DNA of 64,000 bases from Phragmites australis (taxonomy: Eukaryota; Streptophyta; Magnoliopsida; Poales; Poaceae). The stretch lies in contig NC_084938.1 in assembly GCF_958298935.1 (NCBI RefSeq), positions 4,037,501-4,101,500 on the forward strand, written 5' to 3'. Position 1 is the first letter of the stretch. Each line of letters starts with the position of its first letter. The notes below the pieces were generated by a model. It was not told the origin of the DNA. It worked only from the letters and a program-made list of their open reading frames with translations, and made no database searches. Below, one piece after another: positions 25,142 through 38,333 of this stretch. Position numbers and translations under genes: made by a program.

Positions 25142-26583
25142 TCACTTGAGTGCAACGTAGACTCCAGTGCCAGCAATGGCGCCGAGCGGAGGAGCAACCA
25201 TGTAGACCCAAATCTTGGTGTACGTCCCTGTGGCGATGGCTGGACCAAGGGTTCTTGCTGGATTCATCGACGCTCCCGTCGACTCCCTGCTCACCAAAAT
25301 TCAGCACATATATGCATCAATTTAAACTTTTTTGAACGGATAAATTTAAACTTTAATCGATCAACAAATGAAGCAATTAGATGGAGTGCATAAAACAGTG
25401 GGTTAACTAGTTTCACGTACGCGGAGATGAGAGCGTTCATCATCACAGCTGCCCCAGCTCCCACAGCAATCAACTCTTTCACCTGCATAGATTTGTTGGG
25501 CATGATCGCCATTAGCATTCTCAGAGAGTGATAAAGCGAGTAAGTTAGGGGTATCTTTGGAATGCAAGAATTTTACAGAAAAATTTGGGCGTTCCGAATA
25601 GGGCCTAAGTACTTACTGCTTTAGGATCAGTAGAAAGAGCGGTGATGACGAAGAGGAGGATGAACGTGGTGATGAACTCGACGAAGCACGACGTGGTGCC
25701 AAGCGCCGGCACGGTGGCGATGGTGGCGCCGAGGTTTGGCGAGTCATAGATAGTCTTGACCGCGAATGAGGCCCCCGTGGATCCAAGGAACTGTGCGGCC
25801 ATGTAAGGCACGAGGTGAGCTGGGGGGAGGTAACCGAACACTGTCATGGCAATGCTGACAGCTGGGTTCAGGTGGCTCCCGGAGACGTGGACGAGGGATG
25901 CCACGATGACGACCACGGCGAGCCCCGCCGTCGCAGCCACCCCGAGCAGGCCCAGCGCGCCGCCATGCTTCTCGTTCATGATGAGTGCCGACAGCAGGGC
26001 GAACATGAGCAGGAATGTCCCCAGGAACTCTGCCACCACCTGGGACATTAGCAGGGAATTCAAGGTGAGACCTAGCAATGCATATGTGGAACTTTGATTG
26101 GAATGTGAATTTGTATCTATTTCTTATTTTCATATATGACTTATTTGTAAGTTGCCATATTAATTTTGCCCCCGTAAACTAGAAGTCAATTTTCTTGGCT
26201 ACCAGATTAGCTCCGCAATGTGTATGTCTTTCATTGTCAGTTTGATTCAATGTTTCAAAATCGTGACTTCAGAAACTGCAAGTCACTTTATGAATAGACC
26301 ATCTAACCATTCAAGGCGAAACGACGAGGAAAGTTTGAGTAGCGTGTGAACATACCTTCTTGATGAGAAGAAGGGCCGCCCTCTTCGCGAAGCTACGAGC
26401 TGGATGAGCTGCCTCATTTTGCAACCCCAATGGAAGGATCTTGTTGGAAGGAGACTTTGGGAGGAAAGGGGACATCTGGGGGATGATGATTGCTATCTTG
26501 TCATCACTCATGTTTTCCATGGAAGCTGCAGCTGCAGGGATGCTCACTGAGACATCCATGGAGGCACTCCTGCTATGCTCCAT
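25142..26583 (-). CDS. NIP: NIP aquaporin B
   Basis: A second NIP channel on the minus strand, with all splice sites canonical. Exons: 26583-26356, 26039-25617, 25482-25421, 25286-25142 (228, 423, 62 and 145 bases; 285 aa). The start is the ATG of [10 protein letters not shown]; an ATG at 26559 (MDVSVSIP) and an in-frame upstream ATG at 26637 are alternatives. Exon 2 begins [13 protein letters not shown] and holds [10 protein letters not shown]. Exon 4 has [11 protein letters not shown] and ends GVYVALK. The inferred ar/R filter is Ala (H2), Ala (H5), Ala (LE1), Arg (LE2). The position eight residues before the second NPA Asn is Ala, where NIPs usually have Gly, because the exon 3/4 junction gives …LISAESTGAS…. 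It is likely a plasma-membrane channel for boric acid or similar solutes; the substrate is inferred. Confidence 0.9.
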
Positions 26584-26720
26584 TCTCTCGAGTCTCGAAC
26601 TGAAACAGCTATGTTTTTCTCTGACGAATCTGATCAATAGCCAGCTAATTCAACTGGATCAAGTGACGCTTCTGGTGTTCTTGTACCTGGATGAGGAGAA
26701 TGCAATGCAGTGGAGGGGTG

Positions 26721-26730
26721 TATATATAGA
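26721..26730 (-). promoter_or_regulatory. TATA box of NIP B
   Basis: TCTATATATA on the minus strand, 138 bases upstream of the chosen ATG. Spacing is similar to that in NIP A and NIP C. Confidence 0.6.
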
Positions 26731-26734
26731 GCCC

Positions 26735-27270
26735 TGCATTTGATTTATTTGGCTAGCCTGTATAGCTTTTGGCGGGCACGGCATAACGTGATCTACCTGT
26801 TCAAACAAACAAAAAACAATTAGCTCCAAACCCATTAGTGATGACAGAATGACCGAATGAGATGGCCCCAACAACATCCTAGAAAAATTCACTGCCGAAT
26901 GTGAAGACCGATTATTCTACTTCTGTTCCTGTCACATCGTTGGCCCGGCCCGTTTTACTTGTTCAAACTTCGAAAAGAAAGCATATACTGTTTTCTCCTT
27001 ACTATGCATGTATGTGCCGTCTCCTTTGCCTCTTGTGGTCACAGCACCTGATGGGCGAAACAGATGCCGATTGATCGATTCTATGAATAGCATGTCAATA
27101 AGTTAGTGCATGTCAGCTAGCTCAAATTGCTTAAATTATCACATCAACATGCAGCTACTATCTTTTCCAAGCATGCATTTTTTTCTTCTTCTCATTGATG
27201 GCTTTCAGTGATCATTGCGCTGTCGGAAGAACTTTACAAATTCTTAGATTTGGGCTTGGAGAAAAATCAA
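26735..27270. other. Upstream region of NIP B
   Basis: No ORF of note. Probably promoter sequence, ending where the LINE 3' end was inserted about 0.55 kb upstream of the TATA box. Confidence 0.4.
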
Positions 27271-27274
27271 AACA

Positions 27275-28073
27275 AATATTTTTTTTTTGAAACAGAAGTG
27301 GCAGGAGAGCTACCCGTTATATTAAATAGAGAAAGCTCGATGGGCTAGGAGTACAAAGCACATAAAGCAAATAAAGAAAAGAACCATGAAAAAACCCGGG
27401 ACAAGGGATAGCCGTAGGCCACAGAAAAAACCTACTCACCCCTAATAATGCGGTCGAGAGATAGCGCACCCGCAAAAGTCTAGAGAGCTGCTTTATTTTT
27501 AATTTTCTGGATGATTCACCTCAAGGGTTGTTTAGGGTGATCAAATGTCCTAGAGTTACGATCATTCCAAATTTCCCAACAAATGAGCATGATGGGGAAG
27601 TCAGCCAAGAATTTGGATGGGTTGACGGCTGGCTGATCTAGAGGGACACGTCGACCCAAACGTGACGCGTGAACTGGCATTTAGTAAAGTGGTGCAGTCA
27701 GTCTCACGGGCACGCCTACACAGTACACATAGATGGTTGCAAGGCCAACCTCTACGTTCGAGCCAATCAGAAGTTCACAACCTATTAAGGTTCGCCAGCC
27801 ATGCAAAGAATTTGCATTTGGGAGGTGCTCACACCCTCTAGAATTGACTAAGGAAATTACAGTTTGTCGAGGTCACGAACTGAGCCTTATAGGATGAGCT
27901 CGCTGAATACTCCCCATTTGTGGATAGAATCCAAGTGACGTTGTCCTGGGAGTTATCTGAAGTTGAACTTGCTGCATCACAGACTAGAGAATCACAAATT
28001 CCAGCAGATTGTCCCACATGGCTTCTAGTGCATTGCGAACACAAGCCGAATCCACTAAAGCATCTTCAACGAT
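27275..28073 (-). pseudogene. L1-type LINE, 3' part
   Basis: Read on the minus strand. VEDALVDSACVRNALEA comes first. After a frameshift follow SQDNVTWILSTNGEYSASSSYKAQF and a cysteine-rich tail, typical of the C-terminus of plant LINE reverse transcriptases. A T-run at 27281-27290 on the plus strand marks the poly(A) end. It is the continuation of the LINE at 31.6-34.4 kb. Frameshifts and stops show it is dead. Confidence 0.75.
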
Positions 28074-29499
28074 ATGCTTTTAGCACTTGAGGCATGGAAA
28101 AAAATTAAGAGGTTGACTGCAGACTCTGTGTGAGGGTAGAATTTTGACTTTTAGAATTGTTGCTCCGATGGACGATCGGAGACCACGGATGCGTAGATCT
28201 CGTTGAGACGATTCCGTTTTACTACCAAACGTCTCGTTTGGGCACTCGGTGAAGCAGTAGCGAGCCCAATAATCTAGACCATTGGATGGGAAAATAAAAA
28301 AAATAAAAAAGAGGATAAGGCGGGCTGGATCAATCATCACCCTCGACCCCACCATTCGGCTGGTGCCTGATCGCCTCCATCAAACCCTAGCTCGGCCATT
28401 GCCTGTTGTGCCCGACTGTTGCTAGTGCGCCGCCGGTCGATCAAGGCTGGGGAGGGGGGAGCATTGTGCAGGGGGTGTGGAGAGGAGCAGGGAGGAAGGA
28501 CCGGACAACCAAAGAAGAAGAAGAAGAAGAAGAAGAAGAAGAAGAAAAGGGAGAATGGAGGAGGAAGAAAGAGGAAAAAGAAGGGGGGTTTTCGTGGGAA
28601 TCGCTAAATTCGTCGTCAAATCATGGTCTCGCTACAAAGGTGACCTCTAAGTAGTCTCTAGATGCCTGTGGATGAGTGTGAGCGGTTGGTTTCATCACCA
28701 GATTTTAATGACTAGATGATCCGCTTAGTGTGCAACGACAAAATTGGAAATTCTGAGACTAATTGGTGTTGTAATTCAACCATAAGCTTAAAAGGGAAGT
28801 CATAGGTCTTGTCGATATCTTTCCGATGTCACCAGTCTTGTCTGATTTGGATAACCAGTTTAGGAGTAATTGATAAACTAGTGTTGTCCTCTGTCGTGAA
28901 TTAGCTCACGCGTTGTCTTTGTTCTTCGGTCTTTGACCTCATTAGAGGAAGTTCTCGTGTGACGTCATATAAGCATAGAGGTAGATGTTTTTCCATAGAC
29001 TTCAGATATCATTTTTGTGAGCTTATTGAGCTTAGAAAGCATGATTTTGCTTTGTGTATTGTTGCAATATTTGATGCTATTTATGCGCTTGTTCAGATGG
29101 TACCGCTTCAGGTCGCAGCTAGCGCCCACCTTCTTTGCCGGTGAAGGCAAATGAATGTAGTGGTTGTGTTATGCTATAGTCTATTATTTGGTTGCCTCCA
29201 TCTTTTGATTGCCTCATTCTTTAATAATCTTTTCAATTGAATATGAGCATATTACTTCTGTCTACCTTCTGAAGATTTGATGATTTCATAGATTATGAGG
29301 TAAAAATAGTGGGTTATGTTATTTACTTACATATGTTCATACTCTTCGTATGCAATACTTGAAGTATATTCATATGTTGGAAACATGTCTCTCGTTTATG
29401 CATGAGCTTGTTGCCTTAGTATTTACTTTTTTTGAAATTTACATGAATCTTGAATTAAGAAGGTGGATGAAGCGAGTTTCGTCGCTTTGTAGTTATTCT

Positions 29500-30488
29500 T
29501 GTTGGGGAACGGGCAGGCTACGCTAGCCTAAAACAAAATTTTTGTACCGCATTCACCTAGGAAATCATGCTAATAGGAGATCATAGATCGTTACCGCTCG
29601 ACGCGCAGTGCAGCGGAAGAAGAGTTGAAGTAGACCGATTCAACGTCGTGCGCATCAAACTCCTCGAGTAGCTTCTCGATCAAATCCGCGACTAGCCCCG
29701 CGCATGTGGTCACACTCAACTAACTCCAAGCAGGTGGTCGTGCTTCTCAACCAACTCCGAGCAGGTGGTCGTGCTCCTCAACCAACTCAGAGCAGGTGGT
29801 CGTGCTCCTCGACCAACTCCGAGCAGTTGGCGACCAGTCCCAAACACATTGCGTTCAACTTGCCAAGAAGATCAACGCCACAATAGCAGCAGCGCCTCTA
29901 TGGTATCCACACGTACTGGGCAGAAACACCGATCACCGATGTGCTAGCACCGCATGCGCGGCTAGGGTTTTGAGAGATCGTGTGGAAGGCTGTGGTTAGG
30001 GTTTCAGAGTGGCTCAACCTCAGCCTCTCGTTATATAGAGCTTGCCAATGGGCTTCGACATTGGAAGCCCATTAGAACTCTAACTTCTCATGGATCACAA
30101 TCCAATCAAAACACATATACGAATCCATATTGCATTTTTTGTTCCAACCCATTAAGTGTGTGACCCGTTAGGTTCATGTACAAACGGCTACGACTCGAAA
30201 ACCCTTTCCGAATCGAAATCAATAGTGGTCCCTAGCAGGACATGGTGACTCCCGAGTATACACAAAAGATCATATTGGCTGAACCTTGATATACACATGC
30301 ACCAATCTCTTCACCTCGCGATACGAGTCAAGCTCAAGGCGAGATACGTGCCACCCTTGTGATAGCGATACTTGCCAATCAATGTAAACGATAGTCAGTC
30401 TTGGAATAACACATTATTCGATAGTACATGAACATATAAGTGTGATACAATCATCTCTATGATTGCCTCTAGGGTATATCACCTTCAA
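29500..30488 (-). mobile_element. Solo LTR, Ty1/copia (Angela-like)
   Basis: On the minus strand it starts TGAAGGTGATATACCCTAGA and ends GTTCCCCAACA. It is flanked by a perfect 5-bp duplication, ATTCT (29495-29499 and 30489-30493). The 989-bp length and termini match the Angela-type LTRs of the 35.5-42.4 kb element. No internal region, so it arose by LTR-LTR recombination. It is the third layer of nesting here. Confidence 0.9.
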
Positions 30489-30534
30489 TTCTTTATCATA
30501 GTTATGCAGTTTTTGAAGTCTTAAGCATATCCTG

Positions 30535-30975
30535 GAAGTTATGTTGTTGATTATGCATGAAGCATGTCATACATATGCATCTCATGCATTGGAAGTTTTT
30601 GTCTCCATCTTTTGGACATGACTATACCGGTACAACGTCGTATGTTACCTGAGAAGAGGTACGATGCACACCCTTACATTACCCTAGGAGAGGTAAGGGT
30701 GAGGAAGAACATAGCTTGTGTATCTGAACGCATTCTTATGGAAATATTTAATCTTGGAAGTTACATTGTTACTTATGCATGAATCATGTCATATATATAT
30801 ACACATATACATATATTTGTTTTCTGCATTGGAAGTTATATCACGCAACATTCGTGACAGTACCGGTACATCACTGTATGTTACACGAGAAGGGGTACGG
30901 TGCACACCTTTACATGGCTCGTGGAGAGGTAAGGGTGAGAAAGAGCATGACATGTGCATTCATATAGATTTCTTT
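30535..30975 (+). repeat. 221-bp tandem duplication
   Basis: Two copies start GGAAGTTATGTTGTTGATTA (30535) and GGAAGTTACATTGTTACTTA (30756). Each continues with TATGCATGAAKCATGTCATA and later ACACCCTTACAT-like and GGAGAGGTAAGGGTGAG strings. It lies inside the LTR-type insertion. Confidence 0.8.
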
Positions 30976-31583
30976 ACTTTAAATGCATCGATACCAATCT
31001 TATGATGCTAGGAAGTCTTTAATATCATTTTGGATGATACTGCTAAGATGAAGTCTTAGCTAGCGGATGATAGCATGTGGATGTTGTATTATCAGGCTTA
31101 TTTATGTTTTTCAGATAATGTTAAAATGGTCAGCTTAATAACTCAGTTAAAGTTGAATGTTTAATCAATTGTAGCTCAATAGCTTGTTAAAACAATTCAC
31201 TTGCTGGGATTTTCGAATCTCACCCTTGCTATCTTTCCAGGTACAACTTGAGGTGATGGCGAGCATGCGGGATGGGTAGCTGCACGATGTTTGCACAATC
31301 ACCTGTATCTTTTATTTAGACTTGTGTTGTCAGTCGGTGACTCTTAGTCTTTTGATGTATGTTTGATCTATTGTGGCTTGGATGTACGATCGAGGCATGT
31401 TCCTTGTTTGCTAGGTTGCTTATATTGTTAGTGTGACATATGTTTATATCTCTTTGTGGTGTTTGGCCAGTTACACCTCAATTTACAGGGGAGGTGCTGC
31501 CAAATTTTTCTTTAGAGTTCGATGGCTCTTGTAGGTCAGCTTCAGTAGCACTCTGGGCTTGTGATGGTCCCCGGGGTGTTACA

Positions 31584-34375
31584 CGCTGATCGTGGTGCCA
31601 TGTGTCATTCCAAAAGGAGATTTTCTTGTCGTTGCCTACAATGATTCTTGTTGAGATCGCAAAGAGCAACATGTTGCAATCATCATATGGGATGTGAGAC
31701 CCCACCCATAGCTTATGATGCGCCTTCCATTCATTCCATAACCAATGAAGCCGAAGGGTGCGAGAGAGGTTTTTGAGATTAAGGATCCCTCATCCCTCTT
31801 TGTTTGCTAGGCAATAGGTCCTAGCCTACTTGACCTTGCATTTATCCCCCCCCCCCCTTAGACGAGCTTTGAACCGGCCCAAAGGAAGCATTCAAATGCA
31901 GTCTATTGCGTTAAGAATGTTTTTAGGGCTTTTATTACCGTCATGTCATAGATGGGTTGGGAGATGAGAACTACTTTGACCAGGGTAAGACGTCCGCTAG
32001 GTGATTAGCTTTCCTTTCCAAGGTGCTAATTTTTTTTTGCAGCTTTATCAATTATGGGCTAAAAATCACACCTCTTGAGACAATGGGTGGAGAGAGGGAG
32101 GCTGAGGTAGGTGATTGGGAACTTTGCACATTTTGCTAGCACATCTATGAGGATGTCGTCCATATTGCTATGGGAGCAACAAATCATTGTAACAGAAGAT
32201 TTGCTTAGGTTTGTGCAAGACCCAAAGCCTCGCTGAAAAGCTGTAGAATTTTAGCCAGGGCTGTGACTTCGTGCATGGAAGGAGTGATGAAGAGAACCGC
32301 ATCATCTTCTTACATGGAGATCCGAAGTTGGTCCGGACCATGCTTCAGCTTACTAGGAATGCCCTGATGAAAAGCGGCCTGGAGAATGTGCTGAAGCTGG
32401 TCTAAAGCCAAAATGAAAAGCAACGAGGATAGTGGATCTCCTTTCCTAAGTCTGTGTCCATGTTTGATGGGACCGATCAGGATGCCGTTCAATTGGATTC
32501 TGGAGCTGGAAGTGGCCATGAGGTTAGAGATCCAGTTGTGCCAGCGTTAAGGGAAGCCCAGCCTCTGAAGAATGGAAAGGAAGTACCCCCAGTGGACGGA
32601 ATCAAATGCTTTGGTAATGTCCAGTTTAAAAAAAGAGCTAGAATCTTCTTTCTATACAGGCTGTGTCGTGTTCCTCACCGCCATGTAACTGTCATGAATG
32701 GATCGTTACCTGATGAACATGCTTTGGCATAGGGAAACGAGGGAGTCGATGTGAGGTGTGAGGTGTAAGGCAAGGACCTTTGTTAGGATCTTAGATATGG
32801 AGTGTATAAGGGGTATAGGCCTGAAATCTACAATATTAGTGGCTTCCTCTTTCTTCGGGAGAAGAACAATGTTGGTTGTGTTAACAAGTGGAAGCCTTGA
32901 GGTCTAAAAATCATAAAGAGCCTTGACCGCAACCATGATCTCAAGGCTGACAGTTGTCTAGAAGGATTTGAAGAAAAGGATCGTAAAACCATCTGGCCTA
33001 GGAGCTTTGTCAACCGACATGCAATTAATCGCCTGCTGAATCTCCTCTTCGGTCAAGGGGTTGTCAAGGGATTGGATATCATGGGAAGGGAGGTTCGAGA
33101 GGTCCTAGTTAAGGCCAGCCGCTCGGGGAGGAGGTGGGGACATTAGCTCCGAGAAGTGGTGGTGTGCCAAGGCCGCTTTCTCATCATGTGTGGTTGCCCA
33201 GCCCGACCTTGATTGAAGTTTGTGGATGAGGTTTCTTCGGCGCCTAGCATTGACATGAAGATGGAAGAATTTTGTGTTGGCGCCCCCTTCTTTAAGGAAG
33301 GCTAATCTTGAATCTTGTCTTTTGTGTGCCCTCTCGATAACTGCAAGGCCAAGGATACGCTTTTAAGCCTGGCCTGGATGTCAATATTCTCTTTTAGAGA
33401 TAAGATTCTAAAGTCTTGGGCCCTGTCTAAGTGAGCAATAACATCAAGTGTCATTAATAACTGAAGCTTGGTGTCTCCCAAGAATTGGCTCTTTGAGACC
33501 CTAAGCTCACGTTCCGTGTTACAGAGCTTGTGGTCTAGGATATGGAAGGGGTCATGGTGGCGTGAACGAGTGCTCCACACTTCCTTGACAACATCAGAGA
33601 AACCCGGAAGTCTCATCCAGAAGTTCTCAAACTTGAAGGATCTAGGTCATCTCGGGCCACTTTGACTGGAAAGAAGGAGAAGACAATGGTCAGAATGGGC
33701 GGTCGACAGGGCATGCAGGGTATGCTGACTGAAGGTAGAAACCCATTCGGTGTTACAAAGCACTCTGTCAAGTCTGACAAGTGTCGGGTTGGCCCTTTCA
33801 TTGCTCCAAGTAAACCTTTTATTTTGGAGGCAGATTTCTTGAAGGCTGCAAGCATTGGCAATTCTATGGAAATGACCTATTTCTCTAAGGTTAAGACGAC
33901 TGTTGTTCTTGTCCCTAGCACTCATTTGGTTGAAGTCCCCAATAATGAGCCATTTTTGCCTAGTCGTTAGTTGAATGGAAGCGATTTCCTATAGGAAGCT
34001 GTTCTTCTTTAAGGCCCTCATCGGACCATAAATAGATGTCTGGGTGAATTCTGTTGCGCACTCCTTTATGCTCACCGAAGCGGTGATGTGGAAGTTTCTA
34101 AGGGTGATGTTCTGGAGATCCACAAAGTTCTCATCCCATAGCAATAAAATCCCCTCTCTTGGTCTTAAGACTCTATTGGCCGGTCTATGAGCAAAGGTTG
34201 TGAGTCTCCTCGGGATGACGGCAGGGATGCTATTTGGACGCGCATCACATAGCTTCATTTCTTGAAGATAGGCAATATGGTAGTTGATCATTGAAATCAT
34301 ATGTATATTGCATTGCATCGAGCTGTTGAGTTAAGGACGCACATTCCAACACAATATGCTAAGATTCAGGCCAAT
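31584..34375 (-). pseudogene. L1-type LINE ORF2, 5' part (endonuclease and RT)
   Basis: Read on the minus strand. ILCWNVRP and YLQEMKL at about 34375-34240, with GILLLWDENFVDL, mark the apurinic-type endonuclease. At 33925-33647 RFTWSNERANPTLVRLDRV and SDHCLLLL follow. The linker and RT follow, with GHRLRKGDPLSSLLFIL at about 32460-32400. The catalytic YADD is degraded to stop-EDD (about 32310). FAISTRIIVGNDKKISFWND is at about 31650. Multiple stops and frameshifts. The 3' part is displaced to 27.3-28.1 kb by the insertion between them. Confidence 0.8.
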
Positions 34376-35517
34376 AATGAATAGAAGAACTGTTACTCAA
34401 TGCTCTCTTCATATTACTGAAACAAAGGGAGGAAGCCATAGTAGTAGCATAACACAGGGTGCTAGTAGTTGGAGTCGGTCGAAATTGTGGGCCACTGGAA
34501 CATGTAGCAAGTCTACAACAAATTGCCCAACACAGAGGACCAAAAGCAAAAGAGACGCCATCTTTCGAGAACTAAAGAGGGCCACTAGAACATACTTGAG
34601 GGTACAAAGAGAGATGAGAGAGCTCCCCCCACAACCCCTCCTCCATCAACGTCCAACCTACCTCTGTCACCCCGGTCACCCATGCCTCATCCTAGCCATC
34701 CAGAGACGACCTACTACCCTCTATTAGCTAGAATCCAGCTCCACCCAAATTCATTCAGTTCGTTCCCCGACTCCCTGTGGCGCGACTTCCTCAAATCTAA
34801 ACCTTTACCTCGTTGATACCCCCTCCCCCTCCGCACCCCAGATCTAACCTCTGCAGTGAGCTTGTGGTTCTAGAGATTCCATTTGTAGCTGGATCCCCCT
34901 AACGCACTTATGCCACAGTAGTTAAGGGCTCACCTACCATCTTCAATATCGACCACGCGTTGCACGGTAGCACCCCAAGCCATTTACTTCTCCTGCGTCG
35001 AGCCTTAATAGAAGTGGCACCTCAAAAGCTCATCGACCTCATCATGCCCCTAGTCCGGCGCCTCTTTCGAGAACTAATGGAATTATCACAAACAAAAGTT
35101 AGTGTCAGTAGTAACTTATGCAATTTCCTCCCCAGCTTGACCCTCAACAATGATTGAAGAATTGTTATTAATTTACATTTAGGTAGTGTGTATGATAGGA
35201 TGACTTTCATTTACCATCCTTGGTACTGATTTGAGTCCCATTTGAAAGCATGCTCCATAAACCATATGGTCTTTAAAAAAGCATATTGTTTGTGAAAGTT
35301 ACAAACTCTAACTCATATATGTCACTTCTTGATGAGTAACAAATGTAAGTTTGAAAATTTTATCTGAGAAATCCCTGTTACTGTTGGTGACCAGGTTTTA
35401 TCTGGTGAAAAAACAAACCAATAGATGAAATAATGATGCCAATGCCATTGATGGTGGTGGTTGTAGCTCGTGTTACTGTAGTGCATGTTACTGTCGCACA
35501 AAGTCTACTTTTATCTT
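34376..35517. other. Unassigned region left of the copia element
   Basis: Possibly the LINE 5' UTR/ORF1 area, then other sequence. The 34600-35150 part is C-rich and loosely codon-like on the plus strand with many stops. I recognise no family. Confidence 0.3.
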
Positions 35518-36223
35518 TGTTGGTGATATGCCCTAGAGGCGATCGTGTATGCAGATTGGATTTGCAAGTGGGATTTAGTATGATTAAAGGTTTATTAGGG
35601 TTTAGAGTCATGATGGACTTCAATGAGACTAAAAGCTCATTACCCTACTCTATATAAGAGGAGGCAGGAGCCATGGGCGCAAGAGTTGATTTCGCCAAAA
35701 CCCTGGCCGCCACCTCTTCTGAACTCCCTGCAAAACCCTAGTCGGATGCACAGTGTTAGCACACTGGTGCACGATGTTCTATCCCTATACTTGTGGATAC
35801 CGTGGAGGCACTGCTGTGATTGCTGCAGTGCTGATCAGTAACAAGGACACTAGGATGGGTTCGACTACTTCCTCATTGCGATCGAGGACATGATTGAGGC
35901 TTCTTGTTTGTGATTTATGAGGTGGTCAACATGATCGATTACTTCCTCTACGTGGTCGTAGAGCTGGTCAAGGACACGGTCCCCGTGGTCGTGGAGATGG
36001 TCGAGGACGTGTTGCCCGTGGTTGGAGCTGGTCGAGGACACAATGCACAAGGTCGGGGCTGATCGAGGATGCGCACCAAGTTGGATCGATCTACTCAAAC
36101 TCTTCTTCCGCTGCACCACACGTCTAGTGGTAATGGTCTATGATCCCCTAGTCGCATGGTTTCCTGGTTGAACACGGTAGAATTTTTTTATTTGTGTTAG
36201 CGTAGCTTACCCGTTCCCCAACA
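35518..36223 (+). repeat. 5' LTR of copia 1
   Basis: A TATA-like CTCTATATAAGAGG (35648-35661) probably drives transcription. Later it carries TCG-rich stretches (GGTCGAGGACGTG-like), shared with the 3' LTR. Confidence 0.9.
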
Positions 36224-38333
36224 GTGGTATCAGATCCTACATGCATAGATTTTGATTTATATCGGCCACATATAGATGATATGTGGTAGTAATAGATAGG
36301 ATCTATTATTATTCTTGTGATCGGTTCATGTGATTGATCGGTCGATGCATGGTTTGGTAAAATTAGGATCGAAATGAGGTATCAGTCGATGGAATCACAC
36401 AACCAAAAAGATTAGCTCGATCTCCCACCTGGCCACGCGTGTGACTTGCCCCTACCTATTGGAATCACCATCAGGGCTAACAGCGCGTGTTGCTGCATGG
36501 TTAGAAGAACAACAGATCGATGTGGTTATCATTTATGAAAAACCCACGCGATGATCAATATGATTGATCTAGTGGAAATTTTGGTATTGTGATGACTCGG
36601 AATCCGCTTGATATGATCAATTCTATGAGATTTTCATAGTGATTTCATAGGTACGATCTATGTATTTTTGAGAGGTTTTCAGGGACCACTGTTGCTTAGC
36701 GTACACGCATAGATTGTTATAATAACATGTTTATGTCATGAAATTATAGTTTGTTTGTACGCTTAACTCATTTTTGCAGAGAATATTGTGACTGGTATGA
36801 CCTTAATATGTATGTAATGCATATGTGTAATTTTCATGGCCTGCGTGTCATGGTTAATTTCAGCCAAAGGCTATCATGTTATTGTATAACGGCCTGCATG
36901 CTGACTTGTGATACTTCTTTTTCTCATGTAGTTCGTCTAGTGATTTTAGGTGTAATAGACTAGTACATTATCATGGAGACTTAGAGCATGATGATCCAGA
37001 GGACAGGACTGTGGCGATGGAGATCACTATATGAAGGGGTCATACTATGTCACAGTCAATATGATTATCTGTGATGCTTTTTGTTCGTATCATACTACTC
37101 TTTCATATTATATATGCGATGGATATGATTATCATGATAGAGTAGTTTCCCTCAGAAAAATAAAGAATATTTGATGCCCTTCTAACAGTTACACCTACAT
37201 AGGTTTTGATCATTGTTTGGTAGGTCTGTCAAAGTAGGGTGCCATCATTACCTTAGCCAGATAGGGTGGATGTTGGATATCTACATGCGTAGTGCTGGTT
37301 TACTTAACAAAGCTACCAAAACAGTTTTGAGCTTTGGAGCATGGAGTTGGGCGCCGGGGCATTCGATGCCACCCAACAAACAAGAATCGTATAGAGATAT
37401 GATTATCAATGTGTTTCTTACCTATGTCACCTAGGTTTCTAGCAGTGATGCCAAATCTCACTAGAACCTAGCTGAATATGGATCTTGCCTCATTGTATGG
37501 AGTTGGAGGGAAATAGTTTCAAAACATAAAGTGGGAGTATCTTCTGATAAATTATTTATTGGAGGATATACACAAACATAGTGTTGAAGCGTTGCATATA
37601 TTTTGTTGTAGATTTTGGAAGTAGTTCCCCTTACAATCCCATATTAAATTGTAACGATTGATATGAAATTGAATTGGGAATTGTTCTCACTCAATGATGC
37701 AAAGGATGTGTCCTAGAGGTTCTTGTCCTGATGAAATAGCTCAAAGATGCTATCTTGTAACTCAGGGAGTTTATGAGAAACATCATGATTACTCATTTTA
37801 TGTCCATTACCGCACATTGAATGTGACTTCAATATGATTGGAGGGCATATTGCTTTATGGAGAACCAGACTTGGCTAAAAGATACTTGATCATCAAAGCC
37901 TCACTTGTGTACATATTCAGAAAGTGAGGCATAGCACTTAAAGAGCCATAATCATACGATGATAGTTCAAAGGGAAACCGGGAATACTTGGAAGTTCTCG
38001 AGAAAGGGAAAAGAAGTATGACTTCTGGACCTAGATACCAATGATATAGACTTGGATCTTGCCATTTTCTCTTGCAACACTCGGGTAGTTGATACTAGAA
38101 TCAAACTGAAGTTTTTGGCAAGAGGTGAAGTTGATATGTGCATCAGCAATATAACAAATAGTTGTCGTGTTGGCTGACTGGCACTTTAGCTTCATTTTAT
38201 CCTCAAAATTTTAATGGAATAAGTGTTATTCTGTTCTTAACTCGATTAAGATCATAAAACTGCATTGGATGTAGAGGAATGCGGACAAATGTTGTACAAT
38301 CTTCAAATAACTTGATCTAGTCATGATCCATTA

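Larger units (their letters stand above)
28075..31583 (+). mobile_element. LTR-type insertion splitting the LINE
   Basis: The LINE frame breaks at 31584 next to GGGGTGTTACA (ends 31583) and resumes below 28074. Minus the nested solo LTR, about 2.5 kb remains with no protein domain, so a large solo gypsy LTR of chromovirus type is likely. A (GAA)n stretch lies at about 28513-28548 and a 221-bp duplication at 30535-30975. The flanks (CGATA and CGCTG) share only two bases, so the left boundary is approximate. Confidence 0.5.

Noticed and set aside
28406..28654. Glu/Lys-rich ORFs at the GAA repeat
   Set aside because: They are translations of a (GAA)n microsatellite inside an LTR-type insertion.
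28070..31588. 5-bp target duplication for the LTR-type insertion in the LINE
   Set aside because: CGATA and CGCTG share only the first two bases; the left junction is probably eroded.
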